64,000 nucleotides of DNA, from NCBI RefSeq assembly GCF_033095785.1, contig NZ_CP137134.1, positions 3,472,001 to 3,536,000 of the forward strand, read 5' to 3'. Positions within the stretch are counted from its first letter, which is position 1, and the number at the start of each line of letters is the position of its first letter. A program made the position numbers and the translations under genes. This stretch comes from Nitrosospira sp. Is2. Its GTDB lineage: Bacteria > Pseudomonadota > Gammaproteobacteria > Burkholderiales > Nitrosomonadaceae. This document shows positions 17,242 to 26,800 of the stretch, one piece after another. The notes beneath the pieces were generated by a model. The model worked only from the letters and a program-made list of their open reading frames with translations. It was not told the DNA's origin and did not search any database.

Positions 17242-17762
17242 GCCTGCGCGTTCCCGTGGGTCCGGACGATCACATGCGGGGTCCTGCGTCCGCCCCGCTT
17301 ACGTTGGTCGAGTATGGCGATTATCAGTGCCCGTACTGCGCAGCCGCGTCTGCGATTGTGAAGCTGGTCCAGGACCAGCTTGGCCCCCGCCTCCGCTTCG
17401 TGTTCCGAAATTTCCCGCTCACCCAGGTTCATCCGCAGGCCCAGCTTGCTGCCGAAGCGGCTGAAGCCGCGGGCGCCCAAGGCAAGTTCTGGCAAATGCA
17501 TGACGCGCTCTACGAAAATCAGCCGGCGCTGAGTCCTGAATTGATAGCAGCGCTTGCCCAAGGACTTGGTCTCGACATGGAGCGCTTCAACGAGGATCTG
17601 GCATCAGGGCGATTCCGCGAGCACGTTAAACGCGACTTCATGGGCGGAGTGCGCAGTGGCGTGGCGGGGACCCCAACGTTTTTCATCAATGGGGAGCGTC
17701 ATGACGGTGGCTGGGATGAAGCCTCCCTCCTGAGTGCGCTACGGGCAGCAGCATATGTATAA
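17238..17762 (+). CDS. DsbA-like thioredoxin-fold oxidoreductase
   Basis: A 174-residue Thioredoxin_4/DsbA-type protein with YGDYQCPYCAAAS (a CPYC active site), FRNFPLTQVHPQAQLAAEA, FWQMHDALYENQPAL and the cis-Pro loop GVAGTPTFFINGERHDG. There is no signal peptide, so it is predicted cytosolic, unlike classical DsbA. It overlaps the peroxiredoxin stop by 4 bases and is likely its thiol partner. Confidence 0.87.
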   Translation: MSLRVPVGPDDHMRGPASAPLTLVEYGDYQCPYCAAASAIVKLVQDQLGPRLRFVFRNFPLTQVHPQAQLAAEAAEAAGAQGKFWQMHDALYENQPALSPELIAALAQGLGLDMERFNEDLASGRFREHVKRDFMGGVRSGVAGTPTFFINGERHDGGWDEASLLSALRAAAYV

Positions 17763-17906
17763 GTAACAGGTATTCGTGAGGCGTTCCGGCTCGGCATGAG
17801 ACAGATTCGGGCCCGGGGGCAGCGAGTAGGTGGCGGGTCAGCTCATGCTGGCGCGCTCTAGTAGTAAGTGAACGTTGACAAAGTGAACTTTAACAGGAGT
17901 TAAATC

Positions 17907-18335
17907 ATGAACCTGAACCTCGGAAGAAGCATAATCATCCCTGTATTTTTCAGCCTGGCATTGATTGGTACGGCCTTTGCCGAAAGTCATGACAAGGGAG
18001 CTGTAGTACCACCGGTACCGGCGGGAAAGGTAACGCTGGGTGTCACTGTAGTTGAGACCGAGCTTATTGCTACCGGCTGGCGGGCTTCCAAGCTGATCGG
18101 TACCAAAGTCCAGAATGAATCCGGCGATAAGATCGGGGAAATTGAGGATCTGATCCTGAGCCCGGACGGGAAGTTGTCCGTGGCAATTGTGGAGGTTGGA
18201 GGCTTTCTCGGGATGGGGAAGCACCGGGTCGCGATACCGGTGCGCCAATTCACCCAGATCGCCCCAAAGGCGATAATTGCGGGGGCCACAAAGGAGGCAT
18301 TGAAGAAACTGCCTCCCTTTGTGTACGCTCAATAG
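17907..18335 (+). CDS. Exported PRC-barrel protein (copy 2)
   Basis: A 142-residue paralogue of the 15949 gene. The signal peptide ends near GTAFAESHD, then the PRC barrel follows directly (GWRASKLIGTKVQNE, KIGEIEDLILSPDGKLSVAIV, FLGMGKHRVAIPVRQF). It lacks the Lys/Glu spacer of copy 1. AGGAG lies 8 bases before the ATG. The upstream leader (17788-17860) is recognisably related to the leader of copy 1. Confidence 0.85.
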   Translation: MNLNLGRSIIIPVFFSLALIGTAFAESHDKGAVVPPVPAGKVTLGVTVVETELIATGWRASKLIGTKVQNESGDKIGEIEDLILSPDGKLSVAIVEVGGFLGMGKHRVAIPVRQFTQIAPKAIIAGATKEALKKLPPFVYAQ

Positions 18336-18618
18336 CAGGGTAGCCGATAACGAGAGCAGTTCGTCGAATCTACAATATACGGGGGCTGCTCCCCACCGCC
18401 AAGCTCTCGATCGTCAAGGAATGGCCTGATGATCGTGCCGGTAAGAACCGCTGCCGGTGCAATCAATTGTCACTATCACGGTCACGGCAGTCTCAGCAGG
18501 CTTGCATTCCCGATGAAAGATGTATGGGCTGGAATCTGTTCGTGTTTGTAATAGAGGAGAGTTACAGGGTATGCTTGAGTGAAATCCGAACGCTTGCGTT
18601 GCTTATTGCGAATCATAA

Positions 18619-19608
18619 ATGGAATTCAAGGACTATTACAAGATCATGGGTGTGCCGCGGGATGCGTCCCAGGACGACATCAAGCGCGCTTACCGGAAGC
18701 TGGCGCGCAAGTATCATCCCGATGTAAGCAAGGAACCCGAGGCGGAGGTCCGCTTCAAGGAACTGGGCGAGGCTTATGAGGTACTGAAAGATCCCGAAAA
18801 ACGGGTGGCCTACGACCGGCTCGGCGCGGAATGGAAGCCGAACCAGGAATTCCGCCCGCCGCCGGACTGGAACGCGGGCTTCGAGTTTTCCGAACGCGGG
18901 TTTGGCGGGGCCGATGCATCGCAGTACAGCGATTTTTTCGAATCCCTGTTCGGCCAGGGCTTTGGCGCAGCCCATGGAAGACAAGGCAGGCCAGGCGGAG
19001 CAACAGGCGCTCGGACAGGCGGGACCTATAGTGTGCCGGGCCAGGATCATTACGCAAAGATAATGATCGACCTCGAAGAAGCGTACACCGGTGGTACCCG
19101 CTCCATTACCCTTCAGGTACCCCAGGTAGACGCCGGCGGACATGTATCGACGCGGGAGCACAAGCTGAATGTCGTCATTCCGCGAGGGATCCGCTCGGGG
19201 CAGTATATACGCCTCGCGGGCCAGGGTGCGCCAGGCCACGGCCGCGGCAAATCCGGAGACCTGTACCTTGAAGTTGCATTTCGCCCGCACCCCTTCTATC
19301 GCGTTGAGAATGCGGACGTTTACCTTGATCTGCCAGTGGCCCCGTGGGAGGCGGCGCTGGGCGCGACGGTAAAAACACCCACGCCGGGTGGGGTCGTGGA
19401 ACTCAAGATTCCTGCTGGTTCAACAACAGGACGCAAGCTCAGGTTGAAGGGCCGCGGCATTCCCGGCAAAACGCCGGGGGATTTTTTTGTCGTGCTGCAA
19501 ATCGTGGCTCCTCCCGCCAATGATGAGGCGGACAAGGAGAATTACCGCAAGATGGCGGAGCAGTTTAAATCATTTAATCCGAGAGCCAGGCTGGGAGTGA
19601 GCGCATGA
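18619..19608 (+). CDS. cbpA: Curved-DNA-binding DnaJ-like co-chaperone CbpA
   Basis: A 329-residue type-II Hsp40. The N-terminal J domain ends helix II with H33-P34-D35, followed by KFEELGEAY-like and YDRLGAEW segments. A Gly/Phe-rich linker (about 75-140) has no zinc-finger cysteines. The C-terminal peptide-binding domains read ITLQVPQVDAGG, GIRSGQYIRLAGQGAPGHG, GDLYLEVAFRPHPFYR and TTGRKLRLKGRGIPG. It works with DnaK and binds the nucleoid. It overlaps cbpM by 4 bases. Confidence 0.95.
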   Translation: MEFKDYYKIMGVPRDASQDDIKRAYRKLARKYHPDVSKEPEAEVRFKELGEAYEVLKDPEKRVAYDRLGAEWKPNQEFRPPPDWNAGFEFSERGFGGADASQYSDFFESLFGQGFGAAHGRQGRPGGATGARTGGTYSVPGQDHYAKIMIDLEEAYTGGTRSITLQVPQVDAGGHVSTREHKLNVVIPRGIRSGQYIRLAGQGAPGHGRGKSGDLYLEVAFRPHPFYRVENADVYLDLPVAPWEAALGATVKTPTPGGVVELKIPAGSTTGRKLRLKGRGIPGKTPGDFFVVLQIVAPPANDEADKENYRKMAEQFKSFNPRARLGVSA

Positions 19609-19982
19609 GCGGTGAAAATGGGCTGGACAATATGTCGACCGATCCTGAATCCGGGCCTGCAAACGGTAACGGCGCACTGAGCGGAATCATTCTCGACGAG
19701 GAGAGCGTTCTGACCCTGACCGAAATCAGCCATGCCTGCTCGGTGCAGACCGGTTACATAATAGAACTGGTGGACGAGGGCCTGCTGATGCCGGAGATGC
19801 CCACCGAAGAAAACGAACCCCAGCATTGGCGCTTCTCCGGCGAGCAGATGCGCCGCGCCAGAACAGCGATGCGCCTCCAAAGCGACCTGGGCGTCAATTT
19901 GGCGGGTGTCGCGCTGGCCCTGCAACTCCTCGACGAGATCGAAAATCTCCGCGCCCAGGTCAAGTCGATGGGCGGCGAATAG
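19605..19982 (+). CDS. cbpM: Chaperone modulator CbpM (MerR_2-like)
   Basis: A 125-residue partner that in E. coli binds and inhibits CbpA. The MerR_2-type helix-turn-helix region reads TLTEISHACSVQTGYIIELV then GLLMP. The C-terminal helix has RTAMRLQSDLGVNLAGVALA and a coiled-coil end. It has a slightly longer N-terminal tail than the family. The ATGA overlap with cbpA supports coupling and identity. Confidence 0.9.
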   Translation: MSGENGLDNMSTDPESGPANGNGALSGIILDEESVLTLTEISHACSVQTGYIIELVDEGLLMPEMPTEENEPQHWRFSGEQMRRARTAMRLQSDLGVNLAGVALALQLLDEIENLRAQVKSMGGE

Positions 19983-20236
19983 CAACCTTGCAGGCCGGGC
20001 AATCCGGCTCCCCCACCTTCCACTGCTTCGACCCGCCCCGGCTTTTCCCTGTATCCCGACTTACTTCTCGACTCGCCCCTGCCGTTCATTCGTTGCGGCG
20101 CCATAAATCCGGTGCGATCCAGTGCTTTTTCTGCGCTGGCACCCGGAATCTTCAAAATACGCTCTTGACACCCATCCGTTATTATGCTAATAATTCAAAC
20201 ATCATTTAACGGAATAATCGGAGCGGTGGGCGAATA

Positions 20237-20443
20237 ATGCGGGTTCTCAAGGATAAAGACCGGGTCTTGTATGACAAGCTGGTGCGCCTCGCGGGCGGCA
20301 ATTCGGAAATCGTGATCAAGGTTCTTTCCAATCCGCATAGATCTTCCGTCGATCTGAGAACCGCCATCAAGGAAATAGAAGCATTGCGCAACGGTCAGAA
20401 AGCCGCAGCGGCGCCTTCCATTTCTGAGGCCGCAACGGCGTAA
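20237..20443 (+). CDS. Small conserved-looking cytosolic protein (68 aa)
   Basis: Residues include MRVLKDKDRVLYDKLVR, GGNSEIVIKVLSNPHRS and TAIKEIEALRNG, then an Ala-rich tail. It is predicted helical and has no signal peptide. A GGAGCGG stretch lies upstream of the ATG. It sits 30 bases before the membrane-protein gene in the same direction, possibly in one operon. The function is unknown. Confidence 0.5.
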   Translation: MRVLKDKDRVLYDKLVRLAGGNSEIVIKVLSNPHRSSVDLRTAIKEIEALRNGQKAAAAPSISEAATA

Positions 20444-20473
20444 TCCCGCCCTAAACCATCCCCCAAGCTATCC

Positions 20474-21346
20474 ATGTCCATCGCCTGGGCAACGGTTGTC
20501 ATCGTTGTCCTGCTGCTTCCCGGCTTCGCTTTTTTCTGGGGACTCTACTCCCCGAACCAGGTAACCCGGGAGGTATCCCCTGCAAGCCCGCTCGCGCAGC
20601 TGGCGGGCGTCGTCATCATCAGTTTCCTTATCCACGCTTGCGCCTACTTTGTCATCAATACCCGTCTGTGTCTTGGCACCGGCCCGGGCGCTCTACCCAC
20701 GCTGGCCGGCATGCCCTGCGTGGATTTCGACGAGTTTGCCGCCTTGCTGCGCATCGAGGCCTTCACCCTGCCCGGCACCCCTCCGCGCACATTTCGCAGC
20801 ATGCTCGACCATTATGCGGGCTGGATCCTGGTTTACTTCGGCGTCACGGGCGCGATAACCGGGTTGCTGGGGTTCGGCGCAGGCAAACTGATCGAGAACG
20901 GCTATCTCAGCGGCTTCACCCGTCACCGCTACCTGTTCATGCTGGAGAGAGGGAGAAAGAAGAAGGGTGCTGAACTCGTGCGCGCCCATGTGCTGTCCCG
21001 CACGCAGAATCTGAACAATGTAATCTTCTATGACGGAATTCTGCAGGATTTTTTTGCCAAGGCGGACGGCACGATCAGTTACATTGTTCTGCACGACGCC
21101 AGAACCTCAACGATCGAGATAACCGGCAGCGGCACGCAGCACTCAAGCACATCCATTCCGCTCGATATTGGCGGCGAAAACCTGGGGATCAAGCCCTTGC
21201 TGGTAATCACCAGCGATAATATCGCGAATGTCTATTTCGAGCCGCTCAACGCGGTCAGGATCGAAAGTGGCGCGGATACGGAGATTCTCGACCGGGCGAT
21301 AGACGAACTGGAACAGTCGGGCAACGGCATCCTCCGGGGCCAGTAG
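20474..21346 (+). CDS. Membrane protein with cytosolic C-terminal domain (DUF6338-like)
   Basis: A 290-residue protein. Hydrophobic segments at about 1-20, 40-60 and 110-135 anchor a soluble C-terminal half (VLSRTQNLNNVIFYDGILQ, FAKADGTISYIVLHDA). The layout resembles the DUF6338 family, by recall and with moderate confidence. It is followed convergently by the RTX gene. No function can be assigned. Confidence 0.6.
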   Translation: MSIAWATVVIVVLLLPGFAFFWGLYSPNQVTREVSPASPLAQLAGVVIISFLIHACAYFVINTRLCLGTGPGALPTLAGMPCVDFDEFAALLRIEAFTLPGTPPRTFRSMLDHYAGWILVYFGVTGAITGLLGFGAGKLIENGYLSGFTRHRYLFMLERGRKKKGAELVRAHVLSRTQNLNNVIFYDGILQDFFAKADGTISYIVLHDARTSTIEITGSGTQHSSTSIPLDIGGENLGIKPLLVITSDNIANVYFEPLNAVRIESGADTEILDRAIDELEQSGNGILRGQ

Positions 21347-21397
21347 CCGACAGAAGAAACGCCTCCGCCGCGCCGCAGACCTTCGGAAATTACACCC

Positions 21398-22210
21398 TCA
21401 TGCAATAACATCCAGACTCGGATTGAATGCCGCGGTCGCCACCAACTGTATCTGCAGGTCTCCCCCGCCAGCAACATGGGCAGTCAGAACGCCGATAGCC
21501 GCGTTGTATGAAAGCTGGCTCGAACTGAACGCCTGGTTACCCGCCACTTGTGCATTCGCATCAATGGTGGAGAGATCGAGCTTATCCCCTTCCGGGCGGT
21601 TGAAGCCCGAGATGATGTCATACTGCGGATTGAACCCGAGCGGATGGGGCTTGAGGCTGTCACTCACCCGATCGTAATCGAAGGTATCTTTCCCGGTGCC
21701 CCCAAAAAGATAATCCTTTCCGCTGCCGCCGTTGAGATAATCATTGCCGTTGCCGCCGTTGAGAACATCGCTGCCATCGCCGCCGAAAAGGTAGTCGCTG
21801 TCGTTGCCGCCGCTCAACGCATCGTTGCCCGTTGAGCCGTCCAGATGATCGTTACCGGCCCCGCCGCTCAGCGAGTCGTTACCCTCGCTCCCGCTAAGCG
21901 CGTCATTGCCGGTAGAACCTTCAAGACTGTCATTGCCGGCGCCGGCGTCCAGATAGTCGTTTCCGCTGCCGCCATCGAGCACGTCGTTACCAATGCCGCC
22001 ATAGAGCTTGTCATCACCCTCGCCCGCGTCAATCCGGTCATTGCCATCCTGGCCATACAGGCGGTCGTGCCCCCGATAACCGTAAATGACGTCGCTTCCC
22101 CCGAGGCCGTAGATATTGTCATTGCCGTCCCCGCCGCGCAAATGGGGGCGATATTGCCCGCCATTCCAGCCGCCGTTATCGTTGTAGGGTGTGCCAAAAA
22201 TCGTAGCCAT
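21398..22210 (-). CDS. RTX hemolysin-type calcium-binding repeat protein
   Basis: A 270-residue protein made of roughly 13 nonapeptide-type GGxGxD repeats (GGDGNDNIYG, GGIGNDVLDG, GGSGNDYLDA) that bind Ca2+. A C-terminal region (DIISGFNRPEGDKLDLSTID, FNPSLDVIA) resembles the serralysin C-terminal export domain. There is no signal peptide, so type I secretion is expected, but no T1SS genes are in the window. The ATG at 22210 is chosen for its GAGGAG site. No enzymatic domain is present; it may be a surface or matrix protein. Confidence 0.88.
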   Translation of the reverse strand: MATIFGTPYNDNGGWNGGQYRPHLRGGDGNDNIYGLGGSDVIYGYRGHDRLYGQDGNDRIDAGEGDDKLYGGIGNDVLDGGSGNDYLDAGAGNDSLEGSTGNDALSGSEGNDSLSGGAGNDHLDGSTGNDALSGGNDSDYLFGGDGSDVLNGGNGNDYLNGGSGKDYLFGGTGKDTFDYDRVSDSLKPHPLGFNPQYDIISGFNRPEGDKLDLSTIDANAQVAGNQAFSSSQLSYNAAIGVLTAHVAGGGDLQIQLVATAAFNPSLDVIA

Positions 22211-22574
22211 GATGATCTCCTCATAAGGAATCGAAAAAATGAATACCGGCACAATGATGACTTGAATACGCTCTCCGGCACGGGCAAAGGCAATGATGCA
22301 CACGAGCGGCGTGGCGATCCCCGGAGAAATTTCTTCTACTCGATTTGATCAGGGGCGAGACTCGCAATGCTTCCGAGCAGCCACGCCGCGCGCATTTTTC
22401 GGTCACCGCCCCAACTCATAAACAAGTTCATCAATTGAAAAATAGACCGTTTCAGCGATAATAACAAGCGCATGGCGATATGACCGGCCGAACCGGGAAT
22501 TCCTTTGTGCCCTTGCAAGCCCTTGAACAAGTCCTCACAAGAGGTATTCACGGGGAGACGGCAGATTTTGAGGG
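22211..22574. other. Intergenic region upstream of the RTX gene
   Basis: About 360 bases upstream of the RTX start. It should contain the RTX promoter (minus strand). I see no convincing gene, repeat or RNA structure. Confidence 0.4.
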
Positions 22575-22763
22575 ATGGGAAGCACGACCGGCGACGACGA
22601 GAAGGACAACAGTCCCCTTCGTCAGGAGCATGACAAAGCAATCGCCCGGAAAGACGTCCCTTCAGCGGAGGACTTGTCCAGCGCTTCCTTCTGTACTGAA
22701 ACGAACGGAGATCCAGGGTTGCGATCGCCCATAATGATGGGTATGGCGGCCTATAGCGGATGA
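22575..22763 (+). CDS. Possible small charged protein (62 aa), doubtful
   Basis: The frame reads MGSTTGDDEKDNSPLRQEHD and ends near MMGMAAYSG. It is polar and compositionally protein-like, but the ribosome site is weak (GAGGG directly at the ATG) and no family is recognised. It could be a small stress protein or a chance frame. Confidence 0.25.
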   Translation: MGSTTGDDEKDNSPLRQEHDKAIARKDVPSAEDLSSASFCTETNGDPGLRSPIMMGMAAYSG

Positions 22764-22850
22764 TTAGAAGGTGATGGATGGCCGGTTGCAGCCTGGTTAC
22801 AAGTTCAAGGTGGCCTGGGGTTCCCAGCTGATGACAAACGAGGGCAAAGA

Positions 22851-23213
22851 ATGGAAAAAGAACCGCTGATCACATTACCCTGGCACGGACACGAAACAAT
22901 CGAGTCCATACCGGCGCTGCTGGATGATGCGCTGGAGATCGAGATTACGCTGCCCGTGAACTATAATCATTCATTGTTTTCCCTGTTGCACGGTGGTGAC
23001 GCGCCCGGTCGGGTGGAGGAGATCCGCGCCTCAGGCGGTCCCGAACTACTGGCGAAGATCGCATGCGTAAAAGGCCTGGAAGAGTTGTCGTCGCTGATCG
23101 AACCCCTGACGGCGGCAGGAGCTAAAGTGCGCGTCCTCAGTCCCCCCAGGATAGTCATCACCCTGCCAGCCAACGCGAAAAAGCAGGAACAACTGAAGCG
23201 GGATATACACTAA
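22851..23213 (+). CDS. Uncharacterised 120-aa protein
   Basis: It begins MEKEPLITLPWHGHETIESI and continues with LEIEITLPVNYNHSLF and RVLSPPRIVITLPANAKK. It has no signal peptide, membrane helix or cysteine-rich motif and is predicted alpha/beta. GAGGGCAAAG precedes the ATG. It is followed by the DUF4142 gene in the same direction after 78 bases. The family is not recognised. Confidence 0.55.
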   Translation: MEKEPLITLPWHGHETIESIPALLDDALEIEITLPVNYNHSLFSLLHGGDAPGRVEEIRASGGPELLAKIACVKGLEELSSLIEPLTAAGAKVRVLSPPRIVITLPANAKKQEQLKRDIH

Positions 23214-23291
23214 CTGAGACACTGGCTTGGACGCTGGCTTATCCCATGATTAGCCGCTGACTGAGCCGCTGACGATCCGTCGAGGGAATTC

Positions 23292-23810
23292 ATGAAAAAT
23301 ATATCCGTTTTTGCCGCTGGAATGATCGCGCCTGCGCTTGCGTTTGCCGCCTTCCGCGAGATGGACGATGCGCAGATTGCCCAGGTGGTGATCACCGCGC
23401 ATCGCATGGCCATCGAGACAGGCCTGCTCGCCGCGACGAAATCTTCCAACCCCGAGGTCAGGACATTCGCACAGCGAAAGATAAGCGACCATGAGGCCCT
23501 CAACAAGCGGGCTACCGAGTTGGTGGATAAACTTGAATTGCCGCCGCGGGACAGCACCATCAACCAGGAGTTGCGGCTGGATAGCGAGACGGGCTTTCCC
23601 CAACTCGCGGTGATGGACGGCACCGATTTCGATAAGGCATACATCGACCACAACGTCATTCTTAACCAGCACATGCTCGATACGATAGACAACAGGCTGA
23701 TGCCCCGCGCCAGCAGCGAGCAATTGAAGGCGTTGCTGTACAACATGTTTGCGCCCCTGTCGGACCACCTTGAGCATGCCCAGCAGCTTCAGGGCTCCCT
23801 GAATAATTAA
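23292..23810 (+). CDS. Exported DUF4142 protein
   Basis: A 172-residue protein with a signal peptide (MKNISVFAAGMIAPALAFA). A four-helix ferritin-like DUF4142 domain follows: DDAQIAQVVITAHRMAIETG, FAQRKISDHEALNKRA, DKAYIDHNVILNQHMLDTID and a C-terminal helix ending LEHAQQLQG. It is probably periplasmic. Members of the family are stress-induced in many proteobacteria; the biochemical role is unknown. It lies 75 bases before the Ca2+ ATPase. Confidence 0.88.
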   Translation: MKNISVFAAGMIAPALAFAAFREMDDAQIAQVVITAHRMAIETGLLAATKSSNPEVRTFAQRKISDHEALNKRATELVDKLELPPRDSTINQELRLDSETGFPQLAVMDGTDFDKAYIDHNVILNQHMLDTIDNRLMPRASSEQLKALLYNMFAPLSDHLEHAQQLQGSLNN

Positions 23811-23884
23811 CGCGCGGGGGGCCGAACCGCATCTGATCCTTTTATACGTCATCCCCGGGCTGAAACGTCATGATGAGATAGCGC

Positions 23885-26788
23885 ATGAGTGTCGCTGGTG
23901 CCGAGCAGGAGCGGAAGAATCCTTATCAGCAGCCCGTCGATGAGGTATTGGCTGCCTTTGTGTCCGATACCAGGCACGGCTTGAGCGAAAGCGAAGCGCG
24001 GGCGCGGCTGGACAGGTACGGCGCAAATGAGCTAGAGGCCGAAAAACCGGTTCCCGGCTGGAGAAAATTTCTCGCCCAGTTTCAAAACGTGCTGGTGGTC
24101 CTGCTGCTAATCGCCACCGCCATCTCGGCAGGGGTGTGGCTGTACGAGCGCGACTCGGCCTTGCCATACGAAGCCATCGCAATTTTTGCCGTGGTGCTGC
24201 TTAACGCCCTCATGGGCTATGTCCAGGAATCGAAAGCGGAGGAGGCAGTCGCCGCATTGCGGCAAATGTCGGCGGCGGCTCAGGCCAACGTCCTCCGGGA
24301 TGGCGCGCGGCGGAACATTCCAGCGGCTCAACTCGTGCCCGGCGATATTATCCTCATTGAAGAAGGCGATACCGTTCCGGCCGACGCGCGGCTGATACAT
24401 TCCGTCGCGCTGCTGACGGCGGAGGCGGCCCTTACCGGCGAGAGCACGCCGGTTTCGAAGTATACCCAGCCGATCACTGAAGAAGCCGAAATCGGCGACC
24501 GCCGCAACATGCTGTTCAGCGGCACCAGTGCGACGTTTGGCCGGGGCCGCGCAGTAGTCGTCGCGACGGGCATGCACACCCAGATGGGCCACATCGCCGG
24601 CATGCTCGAAGAAACGCCGCAGGAAACGACTTCCCTTCAAAAGGAGCTCGCGCATGTAGGCAGGCTGCTGGGAATAATCGTCGTCGTCATCGCCGTGGTG
24701 ATGATCGCAACGATTATCCTTGTCGAGCATGTAAGTGGCTTCGCCGCGATTATGGATGCGCTTATCCTGGGCGTGGCCCTGGCAGTCGCGGCGATACCCG
24801 AGGGGCTGCCGGCCGTGGTCACGGCTGTCCTTGCGCTGGGCGTGCAGCGGATGGCGCGCAGGAACGCCATCATACGGCGTCTCGCGGCGGTGGAAACGCT
24901 GGGGTCGGCCACCACGGTTGCTTCCGATAAAACCGGCACCCTCACCAGGAATGAGATGACAGTGCGCGCGGTTGTGACCGCAAGCGGACGCGTGGCCTTC
25001 GGCGGCTCAGGCTATTCGCCGCAGGGCGAAGTGCTGCGCGAGGAAAATGCAGGGACCGCGGGCGCCACCGTGGATCAGCAGTCCGCCATCGCGGGTGCAT
25101 TGCAAACCGAACTGGAGCGGGCGCTTGCCGTAGGCGACCGGGCCAGCAATGCCGTTCTGCAAGAGCATGAGGGGCATTGGACAGTGCAGGGCGACCCCAC
25201 CGAGGGCGCGCTTCTCGTCGCTGCACGCAAGGCTGGGCTGGAAAAGGAAGCGCTGGACGCCCGTTTCGAGCGCGTGGGAGAAATTCCCTTCTCCTCCGAG
25301 CGCAAGCTGATGACGACGATCCATACCGATGCCGATGCCCATCCTCAGAGCCGGGAGCGGCTGCTTGTCTTCACCAAGGGCGCGCCAGACCTGTTGCTCG
25401 GGTGCTGTTCGTGCGAACTGGTGGGAGACGAGACGAAAGCGCTGACCGAGGAGCGCCGCGCGGCCATTTTGAAGCAGAACGAGGAACTTGCGGGCGAAGC
25501 GCTGCGTTCGCTAGGGGTTGCCTTCCGCTCGATGCCCGCCGCTGCGCTGGTTACGCTCGAACTTGGTGGCGTCGATGAAAGCCTCGAACAGGATCTCGTA
25601 TTCGCGGGCTTGATCGGCATGATTGACCCGCCGCGCGAGGAAGCGAAAGAAGCGGTCGCCCGCGCGAAAATGGCGGGCATCCGCGCGCTCATGATCACCG
25701 GCGATCATCCCGTCACCGCGGCCGTTATCGCCGCCCAGCTCGGTATCACCGGGGAGGGGAACACCCGGGCGGTCACCGGCTCCGAACTGGAGAAAATGAC
25801 GGACGAGACGCTGGATCAAACCGTCAGGGAAGTGTCTGTGTACGCCCGGGTGAGTCCGGAACACAAGCTGCGCATCGTCAAGGCGTTGCAGCGCGGGGGA
25901 GAAGTCGTGGCGATGACGGGGGATGGCGTAAACGATGCGCCTGCCCTTAAGACGTCGGATATCGGCGTCGCCATGGGCATCACGGGTACGGACGTGTCCA
26001 AGGAAGCCGCAGACATGGTGCTGACGGATGACAATTTTGCGTCCATCATCGCCGCTGTCGAAGAGGGGCGCGCCATTTTCGCCAACATCCGCAAGTTTTT
26101 GCGCTACCTGCTCTCATCGAACATCGGCGAAGTACTCGCGATGTTCTTCGGTGTGGTTCTGGCGGATGCCATCGGACTGCACGCCGAAGAGCAGCTTATC
26201 GTGCTCCCGTTGCTCGCGACCCAACTCCTGTGGATCAACCTGGTAACGGATGGCGCGCCCGCGCTTGCGCTTGGCGTGGATCCGCCGGATGCCGACGTGA
26301 TGCGCAGACCGCCGCGCGCCAAAGGCGAAGGGGTCATTACGCGCCAAATGTGGTCCGGCATTGTCTATGTGGGCGTGATCATGGCCGTGAGCACCCTGCT
26401 GGTGCTGGACGCCTCTCTTCCCGGAGGATTCATTGAAGGCAGCGGCAACATGCGCTATGCGCAGACCATGGCGTTCACCACGCTGGTGCTCGCCTCGCTC
26501 TTCAACGTGATCAACGCGCGCTCGGATGAGCAGAGCGCATTCGTCGGCCTGTTTTCCAACAAATGGCTGTGGGCCTCAATCGGCCTGTCCATTTTGTTGC
26601 AGATCGCGGTTGTTTACCTGCCCTTTCTGCAAAAGGCATTTTCTACCGTGAGCCTGAACCTCGACGACTGGATGCTGTGCACGCTGGCCGCGAGCTCGGT
26701 GCTGTGGCTGCGGGAGCTAAGTAAACTGGCAAGGCGCGCCATGGGTCGATCGTCAACCCGTCTTGCGACCCCAGCCCGGTCCATCTGA
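23885..26788 (+). CDS. P2-type Ca2+-transporting ATPase
   Basis: A 967-residue inner-membrane P-type pump. The N-terminal cation-ATPase domain reads HGLSESEARARLDRYGANEL. The actuator TGES is at about 184-187, the M4 motif is PEGLPA, and the phosphorylated Asp is D348 in DKTGTLT. KGAPDLLL marks the nucleotide domain, TGDGVNDAPAL the hinge, and about six C-terminal membrane helices follow. This architecture is that of SERCA/PMCA-like bacterial calcium exporters. The ribosome site is weak. It would use ATP to expel Ca2+ or perhaps Mn2+. Confidence 0.93.
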   Translation: MSVAGAEQERKNPYQQPVDEVLAAFVSDTRHGLSESEARARLDRYGANELEAEKPVPGWRKFLAQFQNVLVVLLLIATAISAGVWLYERDSALPYEAIAIFAVVLLNALMGYVQESKAEEAVAALRQMSAAAQANVLRDGARRNIPAAQLVPGDIILIEEGDTVPADARLIHSVALLTAEAALTGESTPVSKYTQPITEEAEIGDRRNMLFSGTSATFGRGRAVVVATGMHTQMGHIAGMLEETPQETTSLQKELAHVGRLLGIIVVVIAVVMIATIILVEHVSGFAAIMDALILGVALAVAAIPEGLPAVVTAVLALGVQRMARRNAIIRRLAAVETLGSATTVASDKTGTLTRNEMTVRAVVTASGRVAFGGSGYSPQGEVLREENAGTAGATVDQQSAIAGALQTELERALAVGDRASNAVLQEHEGHWTVQGDPTEGALLVAARKAGLEKEALDARFERVGEIPFSSERKLMTTIHTDADAHPQSRERLLVFTKGAPDLLLGCCSCELVGDETKALTEERRAAILKQNEELAGEALRSLGVAFRSMPAAALVTLELGGVDESLEQDLVFAGLIGMIDPPREEAKEAVARAKMAGIRALMITGDHPVTAAVIAAQLGITGEGNTRAVTGSELEKMTDETLDQTVREVSVYARVSPEHKLRIVKALQRGGEVVAMTGDGVNDAPALKTSDIGVAMGITGTDVSKEAADMVLTDDNFASIIAAVEEGRAIFANIRKFLRYLLSSNIGEVLAMFFGVVLADAIGLHAEEQLIVLPLLATQLLWINLVTDGAPALALGVDPPDADVMRRPPRAKGEGVITRQMWSGIVYVGVIMAVSTLLVLDASLPGGFIEGSGNMRYAQTMAFTTLVLASLFNVINARSDEQSAFVGLFSNKWLWASIGLSILLQIAVVYLPFLQKAFSTVSLNLDDWMLCTLAASSVLWLRELSKLARRAMGRSSTRLATPARSI

Positions 26789-26800
26789 TCCGGCAGCCCG

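Noticed and set aside
21700..22200. Regular short DNA repeats that could be mistaken for a CRISPR array
   Set aside because: They are the nonapeptide-coding repeats of the RTX protein, in frame, without unique spacers.
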